Shown here: positions 1 to 8,540 of the stretch, in pieces
Numbering within the stretch: position 1 is the stretch's first letter
How the letters are laid out: each line of letters opens with the position of its first letter
NCBI RefSeq assembly: GCF_012926615.1
Contig: NZ_JABBNU010000002.1
Span: 1 to 64,000 of the forward strand
Reading direction: 5' to 3'
Source of the DNA: Marinigracilibium pacificum
GTDB lineage: Bacteria > Bacteroidota > Bacteroidia > Cytophagales > Cyclobacteriaceae
DNA length: 64,000 nucleotides
The notes under the pieces: model-generated
What the model saw: the letters and a program-made list of their open reading frames with translations, nothing else
Database searches by the model: none
What the model was told of the DNA's origin: nothing
Position numbers and translations under genes: made by a program

Positions 1-245
1 GCAAATGTCCAGTGTTCGTTTGGTTCGATTACAGTATTTAGGTCTTTGTCTACATAACCGAAATAACCTCCGAAATTAAATGGGATAATGATATCATCAC
101 GGAGTTTGAAGTTTTTCACAATAGGTGATTCTGAGACAAAAGTAGAGTCGTTCATTGTATCGGTATTAACAGAGTCTTGTTTAGATTGGCAGGATGCCTG
201 CATGAAAATTAATATGCCGAATAAAAAAATAAATCTGACAGTCAT
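1..245 (-). CDS. Partial lipoprotein, possible WG-repeat protein (3' end missing)
   Basis: This minus-strand reading frame begins with ATG at 245-243 and stays open to the window edge, so only the first 81 codons are present. The N-terminus has a short basic and hydrophobic stretch (MTVRFIFLFGILIF) ending in QASC, a weak lipobox, followed by a polar Ser/Asp/Thr-rich linker typical of Bacteroidota lipoproteins. Near the cut end, around residues 61-75, the text GGYFGYVDKDLNTVI resembles the start of a WG (KWG) repeat. The function is unknown. The WG assignment rests on one partial repeat and is tentative. Confidence 0.6.
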   Translation of the reverse strand, partial: MTVRFIFLFGILIFMQASCQSKQDSVNTDTMNDSTFVSESPIVKNFKLRDDIIIPFNFGGYFGYVDKDLNTVIEPNEHWTF

Positions 246-636
246 AGTTGTTTTTGGTCAAAGCTCAAAAATATCAAAAGGAAGGTTGAATTCAAAAAGG
301 AAAATGTTATGTTCTTTAATTGAATTTTATGTTAAGGGATTTTGATTATATAATATCAACAATTTATTAAGATAAAACCCTAAAGTGTGCTGTTCAGATA
401 TCAATTTTAGGTGTCATTTTTTATGGTCTATATATTAAATGACAAAAGAGTGTTTTTAAAATCTTTCAATCTAATTAGTTTTTTATATTATATTTTTCAA
501 TGTTTTTGAGTTGACGATTAATTAACTTATTTTAAAATCAATTTTTTCAACCAATACTCAAAATTACCTGGATAATATATCTTGTTAAGGAAGATTGTTG
601 AGGGTAATTCTTGATTTTCAGATTTAGGATAATTAT
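246..636. other. Intergenic region, no gene seen
   Basis: About 390 bases of very AT-rich sequence lie between two divergently oriented genes. I see no convincing reading frame, RNA gene, strong hairpin or clear TAnnTTTG box. It presumably carries the promoters of both flanking genes. Confidence 0.5.
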
Positions 637-1983
637 ATGTTTATGCACCAGTTTGAGGAAAGTCTGGATACTCATTCTCAAAAGAGAAATAATGATACTA
701 AAAGTAAACTTCCGGCTAATATAAGTCAAGCCTTAAAGAACAATGCTCCGGCACCTGGGACAACCATGATTCAACGATTTGTCAAGAAGGGTGATGAGGG
801 TAAAGGAAAAGGTGAAAAATCGAACAATTCTCCGATACAGACCAAGTTGCCAGCTGAAATTAAGTCGAATATGGAGGCTAATTTTGGTGTTGATTTTTCA
901 AATGTTAAGATTTTTATTAATGATAAATCAGCAATTGAAATAGGAGCATTAGCATATACTCAGGGAGATGAAATACATTTTGCCCCTGGTCATTATAACC
1001 CTTACAGTCCTGAAGGAAAGAAATTACTAAGTCACGAGCTGACACATGTTGTTCAGCAAAGACAGGGGAGAGTTCAACCTGGTAAAAAACAAAATAAAGG
1101 CGGCTACTCAATTAACTCAGATCAGTTGCTTGAAAGAGAAGCGGATTTGATGAGTGAAAAAGTAGCTACAGGAAAAGGGGCTCCTCCGGCTATGTTTAAA
1201 GGTGCATCAGCTAATAGTATTCAGGCAAAATCCATCAATGAAGAATTAAAGGAATTCAGGAGTAAAGTTTACTCCAAGACAAATTTTTCACCTGCTACAG
1301 GAAAAGGGCTTTTTGATGTTAGTTTGAATCCTTCAAATGGCAGGTTAGAGATAAAAATAATAGTGAACTTTAATTTCGTGAATGGTACTTCAGCTGATTT
1401 TGCAGGATTATCAGGTCAATCAAAAAACTGGACTGAAACGGAAAAGAAATCGTGGAAGAATAAATTTATAACATTGATTGAAGGAAGGTGGGGAGGGAAA
1501 TATCATTTTATTAACCCGAAACTTCCGGGAGTTACAGTATATACTGATGTAGAGATTGAAGAATCTACATCAAACTGGCATTATCAATTGAATGTAACTA
1601 AGATTCCTAAAAATGGATTCAAAGGGAGTAGTATATCACATTATACTGATTCATCCGGCAATGCTTTAAAGCAAAAGAATAAACATTATGGTACTTTGGA
1701 TTCAGAAGATTTAAGCTTTATTAATAAAGGAGCATCTCAAATGCAGTCAGGGGCAATACATGAATTTGGACACATGATAGGGCTGGGAGATGAATATAAT
1801 GATGGGAAAAGCGGAATTACCCATGCTGCAATGGTTCAAACAGCTTTAGGTCAGACTTTGACAGAAGGAACGACAAATGATATTATGTCTTCCGGAAACA
1901 CAATTGAGAAGCAGCATTATGTGACATTTTTAGATGCTCTGCAAAAGGTTACTTCAGATAGTTCCTGGAAATTCAAGCCGTAA
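637..1983 (+). CDS. DUF4157 (eCIS core domain) protein with C-terminal metzincin-like metalloprotease motif
   Basis: This 448-residue protein has no signal peptide. Residues about 65-145 form a DUF4157 domain (IQTKLP..., NVKIFIND, YTQGDEIHFAPG), ending in HELTHVVQQRQG with HExxH at 133-137. A second, separate zinc motif sits at residues 375-385, HEFGHMIGLGD, which fits HExxHxxGxxD of metzincin or snapalysin-type proteases. A possible Met-turn (DIMSSG, Met417) follows at the expected distance. DUF4157 is known as a marker of proteins in or loaded by extracellular contractile injection systems, so a protease payload is inferred. The ATG at 643 is an alternative start. A lipoprotein gene follows after 58 bases, and an eCIS-type AAA+ ATPase is encoded convergently nearby. 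Confidence 0.85.
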   Translation: MFMHQFEESLDTHSQKRNNDTKSKLPANISQALKNNAPAPGTTMIQRFVKKGDEGKGKGEKSNNSPIQTKLPAEIKSNMEANFGVDFSNVKIFINDKSAIEIGALAYTQGDEIHFAPGHYNPYSPEGKKLLSHELTHVVQQRQGRVQPGKKQNKGGYSINSDQLLEREADLMSEKVATGKGAPPAMFKGASANSIQAKSINEELKEFRSKVYSKTNFSPATGKGLFDVSLNPSNGRLEIKIIVNFNFVNGTSADFAGLSGQSKNWTETEKKSWKNKFITLIEGRWGGKYHFINPKLPGVTVYTDVEIEESTSNWHYQLNVTKIPKNGFKGSSISHYTDSSGNALKQKNKHYGTLDSEDLSFINKGASQMQSGAIHEFGHMIGLGDEYNDGKSGITHAAMVQTALGQTLTEGTTNDIMSSGNTIEKQHYVTFLDALQKVTSDSSWKFKP

Positions 1984-2041
1984 TTAAATGGTGATTAAAC
2001 TCTGGTCAGATTTTATAAGCTAAAATGTAAAAAAGATAAGT

Positions 2042-2581
2042 ATGAAAATATTCTTAATGTTATTAATCGTAATTGCCAGCTTATCTTGTGTTCAGAATTC
2101 TGAGAATTCAAATAGTAAGGATTTAACAATTAATGAAATGAAAGAAAATGTTAATTCATGCTTTCCGGATGAGTTAGAGAGCTACATTGGAGGTAATACC
2201 ATTTTTTTGTTTTCTATTATAGCAAAAGATACCGTGGACTATTTGGGTAACAAGGTCTACAAGGTTGATTCTGATTTTAATTTTACAAGAATTGAAAATA
2301 AAGAAACTCCGTCAAATGGATTGATTTTTAGCTCGGAGCAGGAAGAAACAATCGTGAAATTAGACTCTGGAAAATATAAAGAGTTTGAAGCGTACTTATC
2401 TGAATTGACAAATAAGTTGAAAGATGGAGTTTATAAAACTCCAGGAAATCTTGACATCAGTGGAGGTATTAATAAATATGTTTATCTGAATGCAGAAGGC
2501 AAGCAGATTCATGCTTGTTTTGAGCCAGAGTCAGATTCACTAGTTCATGAAATTGAATTCCAATTTGATAAGTTGTTTTAA
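2042..2581 (+). CDS. Hypothetical lipoprotein downstream of the DUF4157 protease
   Basis: This 179-residue protein begins with a hydrophobic signal (MKIFLMLLIVIASLSC) whose Cys16 fits a lipoprotein cleavage site, followed by a Ser/Asn-rich linker. I recognise no family in the remainder, which is an acidic mixed alpha/beta-looking sequence with one further Cys around residue 39 and another near 159. It follows the DUF4157 metalloprotease gene by 58 bases in the same direction, so the two may be co-transcribed. An immunity or partner role is only a guess from position. The stop lies 14 bases from the convergent ATPase gene. Confidence 0.65.
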   Translation: MKIFLMLLIVIASLSCVQNSENSNSKDLTINEMKENVNSCFPDELESYIGGNTIFLFSIIAKDTVDYLGNKVYKVDSDFNFTRIENKETPSNGLIFSSEQEETIVKLDSGKYKEFEAYLSELTNKLKDGVYKTPGNLDISGGINKYVYLNAEGKQIHACFEPESDSLVHEIEFQFDKLF

Positions 2582-2595
2582 ATTAATGTTACTGC

Positions 2596-3945
2596 TTAAG
2601 TAGCTATTTTTCCATTTTTCTGGTACTCTCGGATTATCGCTTGTTCAAGATCTTCGAGCCATATTTCATTCTTACCTCTCGAATAAGCTTTTAATGTACA
2701 GTAGCGTATAACATTAGTTATAGCCCCACCTGCAAGTTCATATTTTCTTGCTATATCCCTGAAATTGATTGCCTCTTCCATGATAAAGTCTTCCGGGAAA
2801 GCTTTTTTCCATAGTTGAAATCTCATTTCTGAATCAGGCATTGGGAATAAAATTGTACTTTGGAACCTTCTTGAAAAAGCAGGGTCCATGTTGTTTTTTA
2901 AGTTAGATGCCAGAATTACCAGTCCGGGGAAATCTTCTATTCTTTGCAGCAAGTATGATACTTCTTGATTGGCATATCTGTCATTTGCACTGGAAGTTTG
3001 AGTACGTTTTCCAAATAATGAATCAGCTTCATCAAAAAACAATGCCCAGTGTTTGTTTTCAGCCATGTCAAACAGTTGCTTCAGGTTTTTTTCTGTTTCA
3101 CCAACCCATTTTGAAACAATTAAGCTCAAGTCTACACGGTATACAGGAATGTTAAATTCATTTCCAATTAATGAAGCTGTCAATGTTTTTCCAGTTCCCG
3201 GAGGGCCATAAAATAAAGTTCGGTATCCTGGTTTAATTCTTTTTTTAAGGTCAGAGTGTTGCAATAGTTTGGTTCCGTGTTTCATCCACATCCTGAGTTC
3301 CTCAAGCGCTTCAAACGTTTCATGAGGAAGAACCAGGTCATCCCATTGCATTTGAGTGGTTATTCTTTTAGCAGGAAAGGATGAGCTATATTCCGGCACA
3401 TAAGTTTCGCCCTTAATAATAGCAATTAATTCATCACTAGGGTAAAATTGCCCGGCAAGTCTGGGAGTTCCATTTTCTCCTGGTAGTAATTGAATTAAAC
3501 CATATCGAAATAATGGACTATCAGGAGATAGAAAAGAGTGAACGTATTCTCTACCCAATGGATCTCTTCCACCTAAAAGGTAAAGTATAGTTTCGCCAGT
3601 AGGATAACAGATCTTGTTATCTCCCTTATTTACACCTCCTAAAACAGAAAAAACATATTCATCATTATTTTGAAGTATTCTTATCCCTTTGTATGCATCA
3701 GGATAATAATATGGAAGGATAGTTAGCGCAATGATAAATTGTTCATAATTATTCAATCCAAATTGAGTTGTGAACTTAGAATTTGAATCAGTGATAATGT
3801 TTTTAATAGATTCTTCGGGGATTCCATTGAAATTCCAGAATACATCTAAATTAACGGTTTTTTCTTGCGGGGAATAAAAAGAACTAAATACGTTGCCTAT
3901 TGTCTTATATACCTCAAAAATTTGATTTATATCCATTTTAATCAA
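2596..3945 (-). CDS. AAA+ ATPase of the type found in contractile injection system loci
   Basis: This is a 449-residue ATPase. Residues 1 to about 200 are a poorly conserved N-terminal region. The AAA+ core shows Walker A GPPGTGKT at 247-254, Walker B LFFDEAD at 302-308, a sensor-1 Asn in ASNLKNN near 348 and an arginine-finger pair at Arg359/Arg360 (SRRF). The C-terminal helical lid follows (ELAGGAITNVIRYC). Single-core AAA+ ATPases of this shape are known members of eCIS clusters (Afp15/Pvc15-like), where they support assembly or loading. Its neighbour is a DUF4157 protein, which supports that reading, but no sheath, tube or baseplate gene is in the window. The start could also be Met4. Confidence 0.82.
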   Translation of the reverse strand: MIKMDINQIFEVYKTIGNVFSSFYSPQEKTVNLDVFWNFNGIPEESIKNIITDSNSKFTTQFGLNNYEQFIIALTILPYYYPDAYKGIRILQNNDEYVFSVLGGVNKGDNKICYPTGETILYLLGGRDPLGREYVHSFLSPDSPLFRYGLIQLLPGENGTPRLAGQFYPSDELIAIIKGETYVPEYSSSFPAKRITTQMQWDDLVLPHETFEALEELRMWMKHGTKLLQHSDLKKRIKPGYRTLFYGPPGTGKTLTASLIGNEFNIPVYRVDLSLIVSKWVGETEKNLKQLFDMAENKHWALFFDEADSLFGKRTQTSSANDRYANQEVSYLLQRIEDFPGLVILASNLKNNMDPAFSRRFQSTILFPMPDSEMRFQLWKKAFPEDFIMEEAINFRDIARKYELAGGAITNVIRYCTLKAYSRGKNEIWLEDLEQAIIREYQKNGKIAT

Positions 3946-4176
3946 CTCTATTCAAAAAAGTGTTTCAAATTAAATAAAATGTCGTGGAATTTTTTGGATA
4001 AAAATGAAAACTCTATATTAAAATTCATTTTTTTTCATCCAAAACAGGGGCTGTTGAAGAGTTGAATTTTTATTATGTCATTTTTGAATCAATCTAATAA
4101 TAATGTCAATCATGCAACAAAAAGGCAAAGATCAGGATTTCATCAAAGCCAGTATCATATCCAAATAATACCTTAT

Positions 4177-4716
4177 ATGAAGTTCACAATAGAAAAATTA
4201 CATTTAATATTTAACCTGATAATTGTTTGTTCGATTTTTCTTTCATGCATTGACAAAAAGAAGGAAATAATTGAACAAGAATTTAAAGGAAGTAATATAG
4301 AGTTTAGAGAATTAACATTGCCGGAAGTATTTCAACTTTCTCAAATTGAAAACAAGCTTAATTCAGCAGCAGCTATTTGCAATTGTGAGCCTATCAAACT
4401 AATCGAAAATGCCCAAAGTTGTCAAAACTCAATTAATATCCGTCAAAGTATATATATTGACAGTCTAATATATTTTGGAAGTCTTGAAAACTCAAATGAA
4501 GAGGAAAGAATTAATAATGAAATTAATTTATTGAAAGAAAAGTATTCTTTAGTAGGGGAAGCTCAAAAGCTTCTGTGGGAAATCGGTTTGAATCATTATA
4601 GTCAAAATACCCATGGTTTATTTGTGGTTGATATTAAAGAAAAAAATGAGACTTATATATGTAATTTAAATTTAGAGCTAGAGGAAGTAGAATATAAGTT
4701 ATTATTAGATGAATGA
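4177..4716 (+). CDS. Hypothetical lipoprotein
   Basis: The frame is open from 4075, but the ATG at 4177 is preferred because it places a proper signal peptide at the N-terminus: KFTIEKLH, a hydrophobic run, then FLSC as lipobox. From this start the product is 179 residues. The mature part is rich in Glu, Asn and Leu with several cysteines (CNCEP, AQSC, CNL) and looks mostly helical. No family was recognised. It lies in the accessory patch after the eCIS-like ATPase gene, which is transcribed the other way. Confidence 0.6.
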   Translation: MKFTIEKLHLIFNLIIVCSIFLSCIDKKKEIIEQEFKGSNIEFRELTLPEVFQLSQIENKLNSAAAICNCEPIKLIENAQSCQNSINIRQSIYIDSLIYFGSLENSNEEERINNEINLLKEKYSLVGEAQKLLWEIGLNHYSQNTHGLFVVDIKEKNETYICNLNLELEEVEYKLLLDE

Positions 4717-5101
4717 TTAAAATATAAAGATAGGTTGTGTATAGTATACCTTTTTTGCTAAAGTTATGAAAGTGAAGTGTTTTGGATGATTTCAATATTG
4801 ATATTCTAAAAATTAATTCGATTGAAATCCAGCTTTTTCATTGTTGCCAGTGCTTTATTGATTTGATAGATAGTAACCCTGGACGTTTCCTTCTATGCTA
4901 TTAGATCAATAATGTGCATTAAATCCATTTTGGTAGCTTGTGGTTGAAAAAATGAATCCAAATTAAATAAATAGTTTTTTCTGTTGAAGGAAATCTTTAA
5001 AAGTGATTTTGTAGCGTATATTATCACTAATAGAGGGGTTTGTAGTTTTTGAGGTTACTTCTTTTTGATTTTTTGGTTTGTGTTAAGCATATTAATTTCA
5101 T
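4717..5101. other. Intergenic region, no intact gene
   Basis: Nearly 390 bases without a supported gene separate the lipoprotein gene from the terminator of the transglutaminase-like gene. A minus-strand stretch at about 4815-4960 reads as a protein-like sequence interrupted by an in-frame TAG. It may be a decayed gene fragment, but it is too short to identify. Confidence 0.4.
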
Positions 5102-5133
5102 AAAAAAGGCTGCGTTTTTAAGGCAGCCTTTTT
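5102..5133. terminator. Rho-independent terminator, bidirectional
   Basis: AAGGCTGC (5106-5113) pairs with GCAGCCTT (5123-5130) around a 9-base loop, and A and T runs flank the stem on both sides. It ends transcription of the minus-strand gene stopping at 5170 and could also act on plus-strand transcripts. Confidence 0.85.
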
Positions 5134-5169
5134 AATTAATATTTTAAGTAATCATCTAAATGATAAATG

Positions 5170-7182
5170 TTATAAGTCTTCTGGTTTTGATTTTATTAAT
5201 TCAATCTCTTTGTTAAGTTGAACTGAAGCTATCATGAAATACCTTCTTAATCTTAAATATACTCCGTCACTATATAATCCTTGTTTTAGAGTAAACTGCC
5301 CTATTACTTCTATTGAATTATCATTTTTCTTGTAATTCACCCTTATGAAAGCTTCATCAGTTTCAAGATTAAAGTCATCAGGGATATTTCCTACTTCATG
5401 TCCTTCAGGGATATTAATAATCGTTGAATATTCATAAGAAATAGGGTAAATAAAATCAACAGGGTAGTTTCTGTCTTTAGCTTCAAAAGGATTTTTCTGG
5501 ATAGGGAAATTTAAAAATGGCTTTAGTTTTATTATATCTTTTTCTTTGGTTAAATGACCCTCTGCGGTTGAAGTGATAATATATGACATTCCTCTTTTGT
5601 CATAATTTATAGTTTCAACATTTGATATATTAGTCAAGCCTTTAGTTGCTAAACTCTCCTTTATTTTATCATTGTTGTTTTCAAATTCATGTTTTACTTC
5701 AAGAGCTTTATATAATGTATACTCTTTTGTTATAGATGTATTAATATTATTGTTTTCAACTTCTGGAGTTAGTTCAAGTTTTGTTTTATCCGTAGAAAGA
5801 CCATTATGTTTGACAGATATCCAAAGAGGAGTATCCTCAGAAATAACCATTCCGTCTTCATTTATAGATTCTGGTGAGATTAAGTCATAAGGAAGATTTT
5901 TATCTGTTGCATCACAAAGAATTTTTAATTCATTGACATATATGATGACGTTGTTGAAGTTTTTTTCAAAAGGAAAATCTTTATTAATCTTACCATGATC
6001 ACGCGTAGATATAATTACCGGATAAGATATAATGTCAGCTTCTCGAAATAGAGCTAGTAATAGCAAGTTTATATCAGCAGAGTTTCCTGATTTAGAATCT
6101 ATTGTTTCTTTTGGTTTTTTACTTGCATAAAGAGAATTGTATGTCGTAGTGTAATTATCCTTAACATAATTAACTATTTGCTGAACCTTCTTTTTTGTAT
6201 TTGACCCCTGCTCGATATTCAGGTTTTCAATTATTTCTCCAGCCTCTTTTTCAGCTTTCTTAATGTATTTTCCGAAGAAATCATCTTTCAATAACTTTTC
6301 ATTCAGGTTTGGCCAAGTTGTCATAACATCCCACCAACCACCTTGAGGATTTTGTCTTTTAGATAACTGGAATGTTATTTTTTTAATATAATCTCCTGGA
6401 GAAGATAAATACTTATCCGGATTAAATGCAGGGACATTTTTAAGGCCGAATGTGTGGATCATATCTTTGAATAATAGGCCTTCACCAACATCCATTCCAT
6501 AGATTAAACCATCTACAGCAACACCATGTTGTCTTTCTGAATGTGTTTGTTCCTGATTGTGAATATCAAAACTATTAATGGCTTGTGCATAATATACATA
6601 TGAATAAAAAGGGACCAGAGCTGCAGTATATTGGCTGTATCTTGTAGGGTATTTGCTTTGAAACTCCCAAGATGGAAGGTTTTCCGGAAATGGAATTTCC
6701 TTTGTGTACTTTATTTCGTAAACAGATCCATTTTTTATTGAAGGTATTTCAAAAGACGTCTCTGTCCAATTATTATTGAGTTCTGTAACATTTAAACCAT
6801 CTTTAGTAATACTTACTTTTGAAATTTCATTACCATCTAGATTGTAAGTGTTGACTTCAATATCTCTAACAATTTCTTTATTGCCTAATCCATCTTTATA
6901 ACATATTATTCTAACTATGTTATCTACATTATCGTCATTTGTATAAACTTTTACACGTTTTTGTCTGGTGAATTCAATTTGATATCCATCTACCAAATCC
7001 ACAAAATTTGTCATTCCGATATCATATAGAATTACTCTTTTTGCTTCTTTGAATTCCGGATCTTCTTGTGATTTAAGAATTGCTTTGTCTTCAATTTCGC
7101 CAAATTCAAATTTTCTATCCTGCGCAGACACGGATAATGTGAAAATGGAAATTAAACAAAGTAATGAAAAGAATGCTCTCAT
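5170..7182 (-). CDS. Secreted DUF3857 / transglutaminase-core protein with substituted catalytic residues
   Basis: This 670-residue protein has a Sec signal peptide (cleavage after ...LSVSA, residue 20). Residues about 40-230 match the DUF3857 beta-sandwich, residues about 330-440 match a transglutaminase core, and a beta-rich C-terminal region follows. In active enzymes the core carries Cys, His and Asp. Here the Cys position in SGNSAD is Ser368 and the His position in FNNV is Asn411, while Asp424 (CDATD) is kept. It is therefore probably a non-catalytic periplasmic or surface binding protein. It stands alone, with a strong terminator 37 bases after the stop. Other Bacteroidota members of this family are also known without the catalytic Cys. 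Confidence 0.82.
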   Translation of the reverse strand: MRAFFSLLCLISIFTLSVSAQDRKFEFGEIEDKAILKSQEDPEFKEAKRVILYDIGMTNFVDLVDGYQIEFTRQKRVKVYTNDDNVDNIVRIICYKDGLGNKEIVRDIEVNTYNLDGNEISKVSITKDGLNVTELNNNWTETSFEIPSIKNGSVYEIKYTKEIPFPENLPSWEFQSKYPTRYSQYTAALVPFYSYVYYAQAINSFDIHNQEQTHSERQHGVAVDGLIYGMDVGEGLLFKDMIHTFGLKNVPAFNPDKYLSSPGDYIKKITFQLSKRQNPQGGWWDVMTTWPNLNEKLLKDDFFGKYIKKAEKEAGEIIENLNIEQGSNTKKKVQQIVNYVKDNYTTTYNSLYASKKPKETIDSKSGNSADINLLLLALFREADIISYPVIISTRDHGKINKDFPFEKNFNNVIIYVNELKILCDATDKNLPYDLISPESINEDGMVISEDTPLWISVKHNGLSTDKTKLELTPEVENNNINTSITKEYTLYKALEVKHEFENNNDKIKESLATKGLTNISNVETINYDKRGMSYIITSTAEGHLTKEKDIIKLKPFLNFPIQKNPFEAKDRNYPVDFIYPISYEYSTIINIPEGHEVGNIPDDFNLETDEAFIRVNYKKNDNSIEVIGQFTLKQGLYSDGVYLRLRRYFMIASVQLNKEIELIKSKPEDL

Positions 7183-7371
7183 AATAAGTTTAGGTTTTGG
7201 TAAAAAATATTGGGTTTATTATGTCAATAAACAATAATAATATTAGTTTAAAGCGCAATAATCACGCCAAACTCCCAATAAGGTCTAGAGTTAAATTCGA
7301 GTATTAAATTATGAGATAAATATGGTTAAAAGAAATTTAGGTTGACTAATTATATTTTTATTATTTAAAAT

Positions 7372-7923
7372 ATGAATTACATATTAGTATTGAACGAATA
7401 TGATTATCTAAATTATTATTTATATACTACCTCAAATAGCCAAAAGTTTAATTCAAGGAAGATACGAGGCTGGTTGATTTGTATACTAACGACATTTGCT
7501 GTTTTGTATATTTATTATAGCAATGACGGCTCTGATGTTATACTATTTTTTGTAGGAGGAATGGTGGTTGTCACAATTAGTTACCCATTTTATTTGAAGT
7601 GGCGTTACAGGTCTCATTTTAAAAGTCAAATAAGGGAAAAGTTAAGTGAAAGGCTAGGAGTAGATACAATATTGACTCTAGATGATGGACATATCAAGGT
7701 TACCAGTGAGCTTAATGATGTTAAAATTAGAGTTGCTAACATTATGGGAATATGTGAAATCAAACAAAATTTATTCATTAAATTAAAGGGTGGGGATGCA
7801 TTAATTATACCAAAAGAGGACGTTTTGTTTGATGTCAATCATTTTAAAGATGCTTTAAAAAAAGAAATGAATAATGAAAAAATTGATGTTGACTGGGTAG
7901 TTGATGAAAAATGGAAATGGTGA
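7372..7923 (+). CDS. YcxB-like membrane protein
   Basis: This 183-residue protein has a short N-terminal beta-type segment (residues 1-30), two transmembrane helices at about 33-50 and 55-73, and a soluble C-terminal domain. That order (soluble stretch, helix pair, beta-rich tail with ...IKLKGGDALIIPKEDV) is the usual layout of the YcxB-like family, whose function is unknown. The frame is well defined and AT-rich like its surroundings. The MaoC-type hydratase gene follows after 81 bases in the same direction. Confidence 0.6.
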   Translation: MNYILVLNEYDYLNYYLYTTSNSQKFNSRKIRGWLICILTTFAVLYIYYSNDGSDVILFFVGGMVVVTISYPFYLKWRYRSHFKSQIREKLSERLGVDTILTLDDGHIKVTSELNDVKIRVANIMGICEIKQNLFIKLKGGDALIIPKEDVLFDVNHFKDALKKEMNNEKIDVDWVVDEKWKW

Positions 7924-8004
7924 TTTCTATTAAAAAAAAAGAATATTTTAACCTTATGTCAACCTGATAATGTTTTAATTTGCTTCAAAATAAATATAAT
8001 ATAA

Positions 8005-8469
8005 ATGGCTAAAGTAATCATTGAAAGTTTTAAGGAGTTTGAAGAGTATGTAGGGAAGGAAATTGGTGTTTCGGAATATATTCAGGTAACACAGGAACAG
8101 ATTAACCAGTTTGCAGACGCAACACTTGATCATCAATGGATTCACTTGGATCAAGAAAGGGCAAAAACGGAAAGCCCGTTTAAAACTACAGTTGCTCATG
8201 GCTTTTTAACATTGTCTTTGGTGCCTCACCTTTGGCATCAAATAGCCGAAATTAGAAATATCAAAATGCTTGTAAATTATGGGATTGAAAAATTCCGATT
8301 CGGTGCTCCGGTATTGTCAGGAGATGAAGTTCGTCTTAGAGTAAACCTTAAGAATATTTCTGATTTAAGAGGGATTTCTAAAACGGAGATGGATATAAAG
8401 ATGGAAATAAAAGATAACCCTAAGGCTGCATTTACCGGGACTTTGGTTTTCTTATATCACTTCAAATAA
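8005..8469 (+). CDS. MaoC/NodN-type hot-dog dehydratase
   Basis: This 154-residue single hot-dog protein of the MaoC-like dehydratase family is closest in feel to NodN-type and (R)-specific enoyl-CoA hydratases. The conserved stretch FADATLDHQWIHLD carries the Asp and His of the hydratase motif, and TTVAHGFLTLSL is the following conserved helix. Members hydrate trans-2-enoyl-CoA to (R)-3-hydroxyacyl-CoA; the precise substrate cannot be read from sequence. It is cytoplasmic, with no signal peptide. The length is normal for the family. Confidence 0.85.
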   Translation: MAKVIIESFKEFEEYVGKEIGVSEYIQVTQEQINQFADATLDHQWIHLDQERAKTESPFKTTVAHGFLTLSLVPHLWHQIAEIRNIKMLVNYGIEKFRFGAPVLSGDEVRLRVNLKNISDLRGISKTEMDIKMEIKDNPKAAFTGTLVFLYHFK

Positions 8470-8540
8470 TCGTTTACTTCATGAATTGTAGATGAAGGTT
8501 ATTATATTTAATGCTTATAAAACCAAAACATCTAATATTC

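Noticed and set aside
4815-4960. Minus-strand protein-like text (LDSFFQPQATKMDLMHIIDL, stop, KETSRVTIYQINKAL) that might be a decayed HTH gene
   Set aside because: Only about 45 codons, interrupted by an in-frame TAG, no start or family recognised; not enough to call a pseudogene.
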